A stretch of DNA of 64,000 nucleotides from Firmicutes bacterium UBA3572 (GTDB lineage: Bacteria; Bacillota; Desulfotomaculia; Desulfotomaculales; Desulforudaceae): NCBI GenBank assembly GCA_002375985.1, contig DFNH01000018.1:6208-70207 (forward strand), written 5' to 3'. The position numbers and the translations under genes were made by a program. A model generated the notes under the pieces. It was given only the letters and a program-made list of their open reading frames with translations, did no database searches and was not told the DNA's origin. Below are positions 7,585 through 15,632 of this stretch, one piece after another (within the stretch, counting starts at the first letter, position 1; every line of letters starts with the position of its first letter).

Positions 7585-7847
7585 TTCTAAATTACTCCTT
7601 TTTGGATTCAGTTGTTTTCTTGTCCTTTGGATTATAGCACAGTAATTCCGGCAGCCCAAATACTGCCAAAGAGGTACTCCCTTCCCACCCCGGGCTAAAC
7701 CTCTGGAGAGCCGGCTCCACCGCTGTGCGGAACCGGTTTTCTGTCCTAATCCCGATAACCCTGGTGAAGTTACCGGCCGCACGCATGCCTTTCCAAAATC
7801 ATTCGTGATATAGTTAAGTAACCAGGTTTTTAGGGATGTGACTTGCC

Positions 7848-8540
7848 GTGGACGATATCCGGGAGGTACTGCTGGAAATCAGCCAGGCCGTTCTACCGAT
7901 CGCCGTCCTGGTGATCGTGCTGATCATATTGTTCATCCCGGCGTGGTGGCCGGTAGTGCTTCAGTTTTTGGTGGGTACTTTCATGGTGATGCTCGGCTTG
8001 GGTCTTTTCTTGCTGGGTGTCAAGGTGGGAATGCTTCCCCTGGGTGAAGCTATCGGTGCGGAACTCCCCCAATGGGGTTCTTTGGTGCCGATCCTGTTTT
8101 TTGTCTTCGTGTTGGGTATGGCCGTAACCGTGGCCGAACCTGATGTACGGGTGTTGGCCGCCAAGGTCGATACCGTTTCCGGCGGCGAGATTGCGCGCCA
8201 AATGCTGATCACCCTGGTGGCCATCGGCGTCGGGTTGTTTATGGTGGTGGCCGTGTTGCGGGTGGTGCTAGGCATTCCGATTGGCTATATCCTGCTCGCC
8301 GGCTATCTGGCCGTTTTCGTGCTTTCTTATTTCGTTCCTCCCCACTTCGTGCCGATTTCGTTCGATGCCGGTGGGGTGACCACCGGCCCTATGACGGTGC
8401 CATTCATCCTGGCGTTGGGTGTCGGCCTTGCTTCGGTCCTGGGGGGCAAGGCCTCGCTTGCCGACAGCTTCGGATACGTGGCGTTGGCCTCCATTGGGCC
8501 GGTGCTGGCGGTGATGCTGCTGGGGGTGATTTATGGCTGA
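7848..8540 (+). CDS. umpA: DUF1538 membrane transporter subunit A
   Basis: This 230-residue, very hydrophobic protein has about six membrane spans and the DUF1538 signatures GMAVTVAEPDVRVLA and FDAGGVTTGPMTVPFILALG. DUF1538 pairs (UmpA/UmpB) have been reported, as I recall, as a two-component sodium/potassium-proton antiporter; the exact substrate here is not known. The GTG start leads the operon, and the stop overlaps the next gene (TGATG). The next gene is a paralogue with the same two motifs and the third encodes a P-II-like protein, so transport is probably under nucleotide- or metabolite-sensing control. Confidence 0.78.
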   Translation: MDDIREVLLEISQAVLPIAVLVIVLIILFIPAWWPVVLQFLVGTFMVMLGLGLFLLGVKVGMLPLGEAIGAELPQWGSLVPILFFVFVLGMAVTVAEPDVRVLAAKVDTVSGGEIARQMLITLVAIGVGLFMVVAVLRVVLGIPIGYILLAGYLAVFVLSYFVPPHFVPISFDAGGVTTGPMTVPFILALGVGLASVLGGKASLADSFGYVALASIGPVLAVMLLGVIYG

Positions 8541-9274
8541 TGGAAATCAAAGTCTTTGCGGGCTTCGGGCAGGTGCTCGGGAAGGTTTTCGCGGCGTTGA
8601 CGCCACTTATTGTGGTGTTCCTGATCTTTCAAGCGTTCTTTCTGAAGCTGCCGCGGGAGCGCGTGGTGCAGGTTTTAAGCGGGATGCTGTTGACCTTTGC
8701 GGGTCTGGCCTTCTTTCTTCAGGGGGTTTATGTGGGTTTTTTCCCGGTGGGTACGGCTCTTGGTGAAGCCCTGGGCGCCCTGACGCGGCCCTGGATCTTA
8801 ATCCCTATTGGATTTCTATTGGGTTTTGTGGCCACCGTGGCCGAGCCGGCGGTCCGGGTGCTTAGTTACCAGGTGGCAAGGGTGTCCGCGGGTTACATCA
8901 AGGAAAGGGTGTTGTTGTACACGCTTTCGCTGGGCGTGGCTGTGTCGGTGGCGCTGGCCATGGTACGGATCATTTTCGGGATACCCCTGTGGTATATACT
9001 GATACCGGGATACATCCTGGCTTTGGGCCTGATCCGGTTTTCCTCGCCCACCTTTGTTTCGGTGGCCTACGATTCCGGCGGGGTGGCCACGGGGCCAATG
9101 GCCGTGACCTTTGTTATGGCGTTGGCGGTGGGGGTGGCGCAGGCGATGGAAGGCCGGGACCCCTTGATCGAAGGCTTTGGTTTGATCGCCTTGGTGGCTT
9201 TGGCGCCGATTTTGTCGGTGATGATTCTGAGCTTGATTTACGGGGAAAGGGGTCGGGAAAATGCTGGTCGGTAG
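8540..9274 (+). CDS. umpB: DUF1538 membrane transporter subunit B
   Basis: This 244-residue paralogue of the preceding protein has matching motifs FVATVAEPAVRVLSYQV and YDSGGVATGPMAVTFVMALAVG and about six or seven membrane spans. The repeated AEP-VRVL and GGV-TGPM motifs are probably re-entrant substrate-binding segments that together form one transport unit with subunit A. The ATG overlaps the upstream stop by one base, and the 3' end overlaps the P-II-like gene by 14 bp, so the three are translationally coupled. The function as cation/proton antiporter is taken from family knowledge and is not proven for this organism. Confidence 0.78.
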   Translation: MEIKVFAGFGQVLGKVFAALTPLIVVFLIFQAFFLKLPRERVVQVLSGMLLTFAGLAFFLQGVYVGFFPVGTALGEALGALTRPWILIPIGFLLGFVATVAEPAVRVLSYQVARVSAGYIKERVLLYTLSLGVAVSVALAMVRIIFGIPLWYILIPGYILALGLIRFSSPTFVSVAYDSGGVATGPMAVTFVMALAVGVAQAMEGRDPLIEGFGLIALVALAPILSVMILSLIYGERGRENAGR

Positions 9275-9638
9275 GGACCATAAGCTGATTGTGGCGATTG
9301 TCAAGAAAGGTTGGGCCGAGAGGGTTATTCTGGCGGCGCAGGCGGCCGGCGCGCGGGGGGGTACCGTCATTTGCGGCCGGGGTACCGGGATCCATGAATC
9401 CAAGAAGCTGTTGGGAATAATGATCGAGCCGGAGAAAGAAATCATCCTAATCCTGATCCACAAAGATAAGGTGAAGCGGGTGCTGAAAGCGGTGGTCGAG
9501 GCCGGCAACATGGAGAAGCCCGGTACGGGTGTGGGTTTTGTCCTGGACGTGGAAAAGGTGGTCGGTATCGTGCACCTGCTGGAGCAGATCGGTGTGGTGG
9601 AAGAGGACGAGGAGGGAGAACAGGATTCGACCCGGTGA
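9261..9638 (+). CDS. P-II-like signalling protein of the DUF1538 operon
   Basis: The 125-residue protein has the ferredoxin-like P-II fold pattern: KLIVAIVKKGWAERVILAAQ, a glycine-rich T-loop region GARGGTVICGRGTG, and GIMIEPEKEIILILI. A final GTGVGFVLDVEKVVG strand follows. It lacks the classical uridylylation tyrosine context and so belongs to the divergent P-II-like group. Classical P-II proteins bind ATP/ADP and 2-oxoglutarate and plug or regulate transporters such as AmtB. The overlap with umpB suggests that it gates that transporter; this is inference. A bidirectional terminator lies 43 bp downstream. Confidence 0.78.
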   Translation: MLVGRDHKLIVAIVKKGWAERVILAAQAAGARGGTVICGRGTGIHESKKLLGIMIEPEKEIILILIHKDKVKRVLKAVVEAGNMEKPGTGVGFVLDVEKVVGIVHLLEQIGVVEEDEEGEQDSTR

Positions 9639-9680
9639 ACCGGCTTTTGGGCAGTGTGACGCGCAAGATTAGTACAACGA

Positions 9681-9709
9681 AAGGCTTCCGGAAATTACCC
9701 GGAAGCCTT
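9681..9709. terminator. Bidirectional terminator between convergent genes
   Basis: AAGGCTTCCGG and CCGGAAGCCTT form a perfect 11-bp stem with a 7-base loop between the P-II-like gene (plus) and the YkgJ-type gene (minus). The T-tracts are poor. Confidence 0.65.
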
Positions 9710-9725
9710 CCATATGTGCGTCCGG

Positions 9726-10562
9726 TTACTCTCCGTCCACCAACACCGGGCGGAGCCGGTCTATCAGGCTTTCTTCGGGGGCGGCTTGGCTCTGGCCGGC
9801 CCCCACGGCTCCCGGACCGTAACCCAATCCGGCCGCCACTTCGGTCAGCAGAACCTTGAGGGCCTGCATCCGGCGCCGGTAGAACTCCTCGTGACCGACG
9901 GCCGTTTCCGGGATGTTCAGTCGGGCACGCAGCACTTCCGGAGCGTAAAGGAACGGAAGCATCACCTGCGCCGTGCCGAGATGCATCCATTTCCGCGATT
10001 CGAGTTCGTGCACCGCGTAATGGATTAGTTGCAGGTGCAGGTCCGACAGTTCGTGATAGCGCTGCAGGTCCGAGGCGACGAGCCATTCCTGGACGGTCCA
10101 TTGTCGCGGGGACCGGTGCCCCTGGCAGCCTTCCATGCGGTGCAGCAGGAAGAGCTTTTCTTCCACCCGTGGGGGGTCGCCTTCGCGGAACCGTACGGCG
10201 CGGCCCAGCGGATAGGCCCGGCAATTCCGCGGGCGGGCCGGATATACCCGACACTTGCCGTCATCGAGGAGAAAGGCGCACTTTCCCTCGGCGGCGTGCC
10301 GGAGGAGGACGTTCGGCCAGCGCCATTCCGCGCCCAGGCTGTATGTGCCGTATGCGGCGATAAATTCCCGTCCGGTGATTCCGAGGTGTCTGGCCAGCAC
10401 CTCTACGTCCCACGGGTCGAGAAAAATTTCGATGTGCTTACAGCAGAGGCCCATACAGGCGGGCGGGCACTCGAAGCGAAAGACGTAATCTCTAGGCAGA
10501 TCCTGTAAGCTGCCGTCCTCCAGCATTTTCTGGTATTCCTGGTCAATATAGTTTACATTCAT
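9726..10562 (-). CDS. YkgJ-family cysteine-cluster protein
   Basis: This 278-residue protein has CPPACMGLCCKHIEIFL followed by CAFLLDDGKCRVYPARPRNC, the eight-cysteine pattern of the YkgJ family (a putative zinc- or iron-chelating domain, formerly UPF0153). The remaining C-terminal 150 residues are helical and are not part of the core motif. The ATG at 10562 is preferred over one 42 bp upstream because GGGAGAGGGAGAAG precedes it. It stands alone, followed by a small zinc-ribbon gene on the same strand. Its biochemical role is unknown; metal-cluster binding is the most that can be said. Confidence 0.75.
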   Translation of the reverse strand: MNVNYIDQEYQKMLEDGSLQDLPRDYVFRFECPPACMGLCCKHIEIFLDPWDVEVLARHLGITGREFIAAYGTYSLGAEWRWPNVLLRHAAEGKCAFLLDDGKCRVYPARPRNCRAYPLGRAVRFREGDPPRVEEKLFLLHRMEGCQGHRSPRQWTVQEWLVASDLQRYHELSDLHLQLIHYAVHELESRKWMHLGTAQVMLPFLYAPEVLRARLNIPETAVGHEEFYRRRMQALKVLLTEVAAGLGYGPGAVGAGQSQAAPEESLIDRLRPVLVDGE

Positions 10563-10610
10563 CTCTGACTTCTCCCTCTCCCGGAATCTTTGGACATGGT
10601 ACAAAACCGG

Positions 10611-10907
10611 CTAACGCTGGGGTTTTTCAAACTGCTCCGGGAACCAGCGGAACTCGCAGCTTCGGCAATATAGCATCTCGATCCGTTCCCTGGGCAGGAT
10701 GAGTACCACTCCGATCAGCAAAAGCCCTCCTAGCCAAATGTAGAGGGCCACGGTGGCCATGACGGGAAGTGCCGTAAAACCCAGTAAGAAACACAGCGCG
10801 GTCAGAATACCGGTCATCATAATGAGCCCCTTAAGCATGATGCGCTTGCCGCGAACGATCACGTTCTTGGAGCTACAATTGGGGCATACGGGGTTCTTTG
10901 CGGTCAT
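10611..10907 (-). CDS. Zinc-ribbon membrane protein
   Basis: This 98-residue protein starts with CPNCSSKNV, has two hydrophobic spans (GLIMMTGILTALCFLLGF and ATVALYIWLGGLLLIGVVLI) and returns to CRSCEFRWFP. The two CxxC pairs on either side of a membrane hairpin should form one cytoplasmic zinc ribbon. AAGGGG precedes the ATG. A protein with the same architecture is encoded at 16725-16991, so this is a small paralogous family here. Function unknown. Confidence 0.65.
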   Translation of the reverse strand: MTAKNPVCPNCSSKNVIVRGKRIMLKGLIMMTGILTALCFLLGFTALPVMATVALYIWLGGLLLIGVVLILPRERIEMLYCRSCEFRWFPEQFEKPQR

Positions 10908-10945
10908 TTTGTCACCCCTTTTGGCAGCAGTACACGCTAGGTTTA

Positions 10946-11536
10946 CTATACCTTTTTAATCACATTTGTGACAATACCCACGATTTCTACCTCGCCCGCT
11001 TCGACCTTGAGTGGCCGAAACTGCCGGTTGGCCGGTTCCAGGCAAATCCCTTGATCCAAACGGTAGTAGCGCTTACAGGTAACCTCGCCGTCTATCCGGG
11101 CGATCACCACCTGTCCGTTTTCCGCCGTCGACTGCACCCGCACCAGGATAAAATCGCCGTCATCAATGCCCAGGTCCTGCATGCTGTTACCCCGCACCTC
11201 CAGGCAAAAGGTGTCCTCCGAGGCCAGTTTGCGTGGTAGGGGCAGATAACCCAGGATCACTTCGTCGGCGAGAACCGGTCCCCCGGCCGGAACCCGCCCC
11301 AGGACCGGAACTTCCACAATCCCGCTGTAAAACGCGTCCGGGGCTTGGAGGAGCCTGCCGGGAGGCAAATTCAGGGCGCTTGCGATTTTCTCCAGACTTT
11401 TTAAGCTGGGCGAAGTGCGTCCAATCTCAATATCGCTGAGATACTGGGAGGAAATCCCGGCCTTGCGGGCCAAGGCACGCTGGCTGAGGCCCAGTTCTTC
11501 CCGCAGTTGCCGAATTGTTTCGCCTATGCCGCGCAT
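10946..11536 (-). CDS. XRE-type regulator with S24 (LexA/CI-like) peptidase domain
   Basis: This 196-residue repressor combines an N-terminal Cro/CI helix-turn-helix (LGLSQRALARKAGISSQYLS) with a C-terminal S24 self-cleavage domain. The catalytic serine is in VRGNSMQ (about Ser118) and the lysine in EVTCKRYY (about Lys155). VPAGGP near residue 83 holds the expected Ala-Gly cleavage bond. Proteins of this class are cut in a RecA-dependent way or bind ligands to derepress stress or mobile-element genes. The chosen ATG follows GGAGAGG. A perfect inverted repeat flanks the promoter region immediately upstream, so autoregulation is likely. Its targets are unknown. Confidence 0.85.
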   Translation of the reverse strand: MRGIGETIRQLREELGLSQRALARKAGISSQYLSDIEIGRTSPSLKSLEKIASALNLPPGRLLQAPDAFYSGIVEVPVLGRVPAGGPVLADEVILGYLPLPRKLASEDTFCLEVRGNSMQDLGIDDGDFILVRVQSTAENGQVVIARIDGEVTCKRYYRLDQGICLEPANRQFRPLKVEAGEVEIVGIVTNVIKKV

Positions 11537-11551
11537 CACCGCCACCTCTCC

Positions 11552-11624
11552 GCAAATAGCGTACCTGATTATAATATAACAGATTCCTGCCCCGGTAAAG
11601 AGTATAAATACGACCGCTATTTGC
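11552..11624. promoter_or_regulatory. Inverted operator pair flanking a promoter
   Basis: GCAAATAGCG (11552-11561) and its exact reverse complement CGCTATTTGC (11615-11624) enclose 53 bp. That stretch contains a minus-strand TATAAT-like box (around 11567-11578) for the S24 regulator. The pair could hold two repressor dimers across the promoter and may also control the nucleoside transporter gene starting at 11832 on the plus strand. Confidence 0.55.
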
Positions 11625-11831
11625 AGACGCGATCCAAGCACCGTTTTTGTCGGAACGGGCAGGAGTTTGGTGAAAGACAGGGAATCTACTTTAAGTGTGT
11701 TACGTGTGGCACCGAATTTTACCCCGTAAAAGGGCCGCAAGGAGGGATAGCCGGAAAGCGTACGATAATACATTTTTGTGGACGAATATTTAAGACAGGT
11801 ACTTTTGTTTTTTTTAGGGGGTAGACGTGTT

Positions 11832-12941
11832 TTGTTCGGTCTTGGTAAACGGATGGTGTTCCTGGTTGCCTTGTTGGTAGCCGCCGCTTTCATCGTTACC
11901 GGTTGCGGAGGCGGGGAAGTGGCTCCTGTTGGGGATGAAGACGCAGAAAAAATGAAAGTGGGTTTTGTGTACATTGGTTCCCCCGGTGACGCGGGCTGGA
12001 CCTATGCCCATGATCAGGGGCGCAAGTACCTGGAGGAAAACCTGCCCTATGTAATTACCGAAACGGTAGAAAACGTCAGTGATGCTGACGCTGAGCGGGT
12101 GCTGACCCAGTTGGCGGAACGCGGCAACCGGGTGATTTTTGCCACCAGCTTCGGCTTCATGGATCCCGTGATCAACGTGGCGGCGAAGTATCCCGATGTA
12201 ATTTTCCTGCACTGCTCGGGATACAAGACCGCGGACAACGCTACCAACTACTTCGGGCGGATTTATCAGCCGCGCTACTTAAGCGGTATCGTGGCCGGCA
12301 TGACCACCGAGTCCAACCTGATCGGCTACGTCGCGGCCTATCCGATTCCGGAGGTTATCCGCGGCATAAACGCCTTTACCCTGGGTGTACGGGCGGTCAA
12401 CCCCGAGGCCAAGGTACGGGTGGTCTGGACCCACACCTGGTATGACCCGGCAAAGGAAAAGGAAGCCGCCAAGGTGCTCCTGGACGCTGGCGCCGACGTC
12501 ATCGCGCAGCACCAGGATACTCCCGGACCGCAGCAGGCGGCGCAGGAGCGGGGTGTGTTTAGCATCGGCTACAACAGCGATATGAGCGCCATGGCCCCGG
12601 AAGCGGTGCTGACCTCGGTGGTCTGGAACTGGGGTCCGTATTATGTCCGCGCGGTTGAGGCGGTGAAAAACGGCACTTGGGACAACACGCCGTACTGGGG
12701 TTCCATGGCTGACGGCATTGTGGACTTGGCTCCATTCGGGCCGATGGTTTCTGAGGAGATCAAGGCCAAGGTGGCCAAGGAAAAGGAACGGATTCTGTCG
12801 GGTGACTGGGACGTGTTCCACGGGCCGATCTACGCGCAGGACGGCGAACTGAAAGTGGCCGCAGGCGAGGCTCTTACCGATGCCGAGATGCTGGAAATGT
12901 CCTGGTTTGTGCAGGGTGTTGAAGGCAGTATTCCCAACTAG
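11832..12941 (+). CDS. BMP-family nucleoside-binding lipoprotein
   Basis: The 369-residue protein has a lipoprotein signal ending VAAAFIVTGC, with Cys25 as lipidation site, and a BMP (PnrA-like) fold with VGFVYIGSPGDAGWTYAHDQG and IIFATSFGFMDP-like segments. BMP proteins bind purine nucleosides outside the membrane and deliver them to an ABC importer. Three genes for such an importer follow. The TTG at 11832 is chosen because AGGGGG lies about 10 bases before it and because it gives a normal signal peptide; a GTG at 11778 is possible. A strong hairpin downstream would raise its level relative to the ATPase. Confidence 0.85.
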   Translation: MFGLGKRMVFLVALLVAAAFIVTGCGGGEVAPVGDEDAEKMKVGFVYIGSPGDAGWTYAHDQGRKYLEENLPYVITETVENVSDADAERVLTQLAERGNRVIFATSFGFMDPVINVAAKYPDVIFLHCSGYKTADNATNYFGRIYQPRYLSGIVAGMTTESNLIGYVAAYPIPEVIRGINAFTLGVRAVNPEAKVRVVWTHTWYDPAKEKEAAKVLLDAGADVIAQHQDTPGPQQAAQERGVFSIGYNSDMSAMAPEAVLTSVVWNWGPYYVRAVEAVKNGTWDNTPYWGSMADGIVDLAPFGPMVSEEIKAKVAKEKERILSGDWDVFHGPIYAQDGELKVAAGEALTDAEMLEMSWFVQGVEGSIPN

Positions 12942-12958
12942 TTAACCGGTTGAAAGGG

Positions 12959-12984
12959 GCGCCGGCGGGATTCCCCGCCGGCGC
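12959..12984 (+). terminator. Attenuating hairpin after the binding-protein gene
   Basis: GCGCCGGCGGG and CCCGCCGGCGC form a perfect 11-bp stem with a 4-base loop and no T-run. In binding-protein operons such hairpins protect the upstream mRNA or attenuate downstream transcription. Confidence 0.55.
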
Positions 12985-13011
12985 TCTCCGGTTACGCAGG
13001 GGACGGTAGCG

Positions 13012-14541
13012 ATGGACGCAGAGTGTCTGGTGGAAATGCGACAGATTACCAAGAGGTTCCCCGGGGTACTGGCCAACGACCGGGTTGACTTGGCCGTGCG
13101 TTCCGGGGAGATTCACGTTTTGCTGGGGGAAAACGGTTCGGGCAAGAGCACCCTTATGAGCATCCTGGCCGGGTTGTACCGTCCGGACGAGGGTGAAATC
13201 CTTATCGGGGGGCGGCCGGTGGGTCTGCGTTCTCCCCGGGATGCCATCCAGGCCGGGATCGGCATGGTCCACCAGCACTTTAAGCTGGTCGAGACTTTTA
13301 CGGTAGCCGAAAACGTTATCCTGGGGGATTGGAAGACACCATTGTTTCTTAAACGGCGCCGAATTGAGCGGGAGATCGCCGAACTTTCCCGGCGGTACGG
13401 TCTGCGGGTTGATCCCCGGGCCCGGGTGTGGCAGCTTTCGGTTGGGGAGCGGCAGCGGGTGGAGATTCTGAAAATGCTGTACCGGGGTTGCCGGGTGCTG
13501 ATCCTGGATGAGCCTACGGCGGTACTCACGCCCCAGGAGGCGCGGGAGTTGTTTCGGAATCTGCGGGAGATGGCAGATCGTGGCCAGGCGGTGCTGGTGA
13601 TCACCCATAAGCTGCAGGAGGTCATGGAGATCGCCGACCGGGTGACCGTCTTGCGGCGCGGCCGGTCGGTGGCCACGCTGGAACGGGGGGCTTTTACGCC
13701 GCGAGACCTGGCCTGGCTGATGGTCGGGCGGGATGTTGTCTTCCAGATCAAAAAACCCCCGTCCCAACAAGGAGAGGTCGTGCTGGAGTTGCGGGATGTA
13801 TACGTGCGCAGCGATTCCGGCCGTCTCGGGCTGCAAGGCGTGTCACTCACGGTGCACGCCGGTGAGATCGTGGGTGTGGCCGGCATCGCCGGCAACGGGC
13901 AGCGGGAGCTGGCCGAGGCGGTCACCGGTCTGCGACCGGTTTGTTCCGGTTCAATTCTCCTGTCCGGACGTGACATTACCAACATCGGTGTCCGGCGGGT
14001 GATCGACCAAGGGGTGGGCCACATCCCCGAGGACCGCCTGGGGATTGGTTTGGTGCCCCGCCTAAATGCGGTGGACAACTTGATGCTGAAGGATTATCGC
14101 CGGCCTGAGTTCCGGCGCGGCCCGTTCCTTAACCTGCGGCTTGCTCGGGAACGGGCGGCGGAATTGGTGAAGCGCTTCGATGTGCGCCTGAGTAACCTGG
14201 ACGCCCCGGTGAAGCTTTTGTCGGGGGGCAATCTGCAACGGCTGCTGTTGGCCCGGGAAATTTCTACCAATCCCAGGCTGATTGTGGCGGTTTATCCGGT
14301 GCGCGGGCTGGACGTGGGAGCGACCGAGGCTGTACAGCGTTTACTGCTAGAACAACGGCGCGCGGGAACAGCCATCCTTTTGATTTCCGAGGATCTGGAA
14401 GAAATCTTCAAACTTTCCGACCGGATTGTCGTTTTGTTTGGGGGTACGGTTACGGGTATCCGCCCTGCGGAGTGGAGCGATCCCGAGGAGATCGGGTTGT
14501 TGATGATGGGCACACAGCCGGCGGAGGAGGCGGTGCCATGA
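13012..14541 (+). CDS. Nucleoside ABC importer, double ATPase
   Basis: This 509-residue protein has two ABC halves, as in sugar and nucleoside importers. The first has Walker A GENGSGKST, signature LSVGERQRVEI and Walker B RVLILDEPTAVLTPQE. The second has the modified Walker A GIAGNGQREL and signature LSGGNLQRLLLAREI. The second half ends in VAVYPVRGLDVGA in place of the usual aspartate-rich Walker B, typical of a degenerate site in this family (YufO/NupO-like). It sits between the binding protein and two permeases; its stop overlaps the permease start as ATGA. It powers uptake of nucleosides, probably purines. Confidence 0.9.
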   Translation: MDAECLVEMRQITKRFPGVLANDRVDLAVRSGEIHVLLGENGSGKSTLMSILAGLYRPDEGEILIGGRPVGLRSPRDAIQAGIGMVHQHFKLVETFTVAENVILGDWKTPLFLKRRRIEREIAELSRRYGLRVDPRARVWQLSVGERQRVEILKMLYRGCRVLILDEPTAVLTPQEARELFRNLREMADRGQAVLVITHKLQEVMEIADRVTVLRRGRSVATLERGAFTPRDLAWLMVGRDVVFQIKKPPSQQGEVVLELRDVYVRSDSGRLGLQGVSLTVHAGEIVGVAGIAGNGQRELAEAVTGLRPVCSGSILLSGRDITNIGVRRVIDQGVGHIPEDRLGIGLVPRLNAVDNLMLKDYRRPEFRRGPFLNLRLARERAAELVKRFDVRLSNLDAPVKLLSGGNLQRLLLAREISTNPRLIVAVYPVRGLDVGATEAVQRLLLEQRRAGTAILLISEDLEEIFKLSDRIVVLFGGTVTGIRPAEWSDPEEIGLLMMGTQPAEEAVP

Positions 14542-15632
14542 GGCGGGCAGTTTTCCCATGGCGCCTGGAAAAAAGCCTGATTCCTTCCCCGGTTATGTCC
14601 ATCCTGGTGCCGGTTTGCTCGGTATTACTGGCCCTCTTGGTTGGGGCCGCTTTTCTGGCCTTGGCGGGGCGGGATCCGTGGTTTCTCTACGGAGAGATGT
14701 TCTCCGGCGTCTTTGGATCTCGGTACGGACTAACCGAAACGGTGGTCAAGGCCATTCCCTTGGTGATCGCCGGGTTGGGGGTCGGATTGGCCTTCCGGAT
14801 GCGGCTGTGGAACATCGGCGGCGAGGGACAACTGTTCATGGGTGCCTGTGCGGCGACCTGGGTGGCGCTCACTTTTCCGGAGCAACCGGCGTGGGTCCTG
14901 TTGCCGGGAATGTTCGTGGTGGCTGCTGTCGGGGGCGGGCTGTGGGGCTTGTTGCCGGCCATTCCCCGGGCTTATCTCGGGGTGAATGAAATCATCACCA
15001 CCCTGATGCTCAATTACGTGGCCATCTTGTGGGTGGACTACCTGGTTTACGGCCCCTGGCGCGATCCGGCGGGCTTTGGCTTTCCCCTGACGGCCCGGTT
15101 TTCGTCGGGGGCGATTCTGCCCACCCTGGGAGAATCACGCATTCACGCTGGTCTACTGGTGGGCTTTGCTTTGGCCCTACTGTTGTACCTGGTGCTGTAC
15201 CGCACCCGGTGGGGTTATGAAATCCGGGTCGTAGGGGACAGTCCGGGAGCGGCACGGTATGCCGGTATAAGCATCGAAAGAAACATCCTGCTGGTGATGC
15301 TAGTAAGCGGCGCGATCTGCGGCTTGGCCGGCATGGTCGAGGTGTCCGGGCTGGCGCACCGCCTGCAGCCGGGCTTCAGTCCCGGATACGGATACACTGC
15401 CATAATCATTGCCTGGCTGGCCCGGCTCAATCCCCTGAGCATCATCTTGGTGGCCTTCCTGTTTGGGGCGCTGCAGGTGGGGGGTTACGTGGTGCAGACC
15501 AGCGGGGTGTCTGCGACCACGGTGGCCATGCTCCAGGGGCTCATTCTGTTCTTCGTCCTGGCGGGCGAGGCGTTCTTAAAGTACCGGTTGCGCCGGGTCC
15601 GGGATGCCGGGGCGGGGGTGGCTAGAGCATGA
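14538..15632 (+). CDS. Nucleoside ABC importer permease 1
   Basis: The 364-residue protein has an N-terminal membrane anchor, then the BPD_transp_2 core with FRMRLWNIGGEGQLFMGA, PRAYLGVNEIITTLMLNYVA and GYTAIIIAWLARLNPLSII. This is the YufP/NupP type of nucleoside permease. The ATG at 14538 overlaps the ATPase stop (ATGA) and is chosen over an upstream in-frame start lying inside the ATPase gene. About nine or ten membrane spans are expected. It forms the channel with the next gene's product. Confidence 0.88.
   Translation: MRRAVFPWRLEKSLIPSPVMSILVPVCSVLLALLVGAAFLALAGRDPWFLYGEMFSGVFGSRYGLTETVVKAIPLVIAGLGVGLAFRMRLWNIGGEGQLFMGACAATWVALTFPEQPAWVLLPGMFVVAAVGGGLWGLLPAIPRAYLGVNEIITTLMLNYVAILWVDYLVYGPWRDPAGFGFPLTARFSSGAILPTLGESRIHAGLLVGFALALLLYLVLYRTRWGYEIRVVGDSPGAARYAGISIERNILLVMLVSGAICGLAGMVEVSGLAHRLQPGFSPGYGYTAIIIAWLARLNPLSIILVAFLFGALQVGGYVVQTSGVSATTVAMLQGLILFFVLAGEAFLKYRLRRVRDAGAGVARA

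Noticed and set aside
11507..11824. 105-codon plus-strand frame between the S24 regulator and the BMP gene, with a CVTCGTEF segment
   Set aside because: No ribosome binding site, starts inside the opposite-strand regulator gene and covers its promoter and operators.
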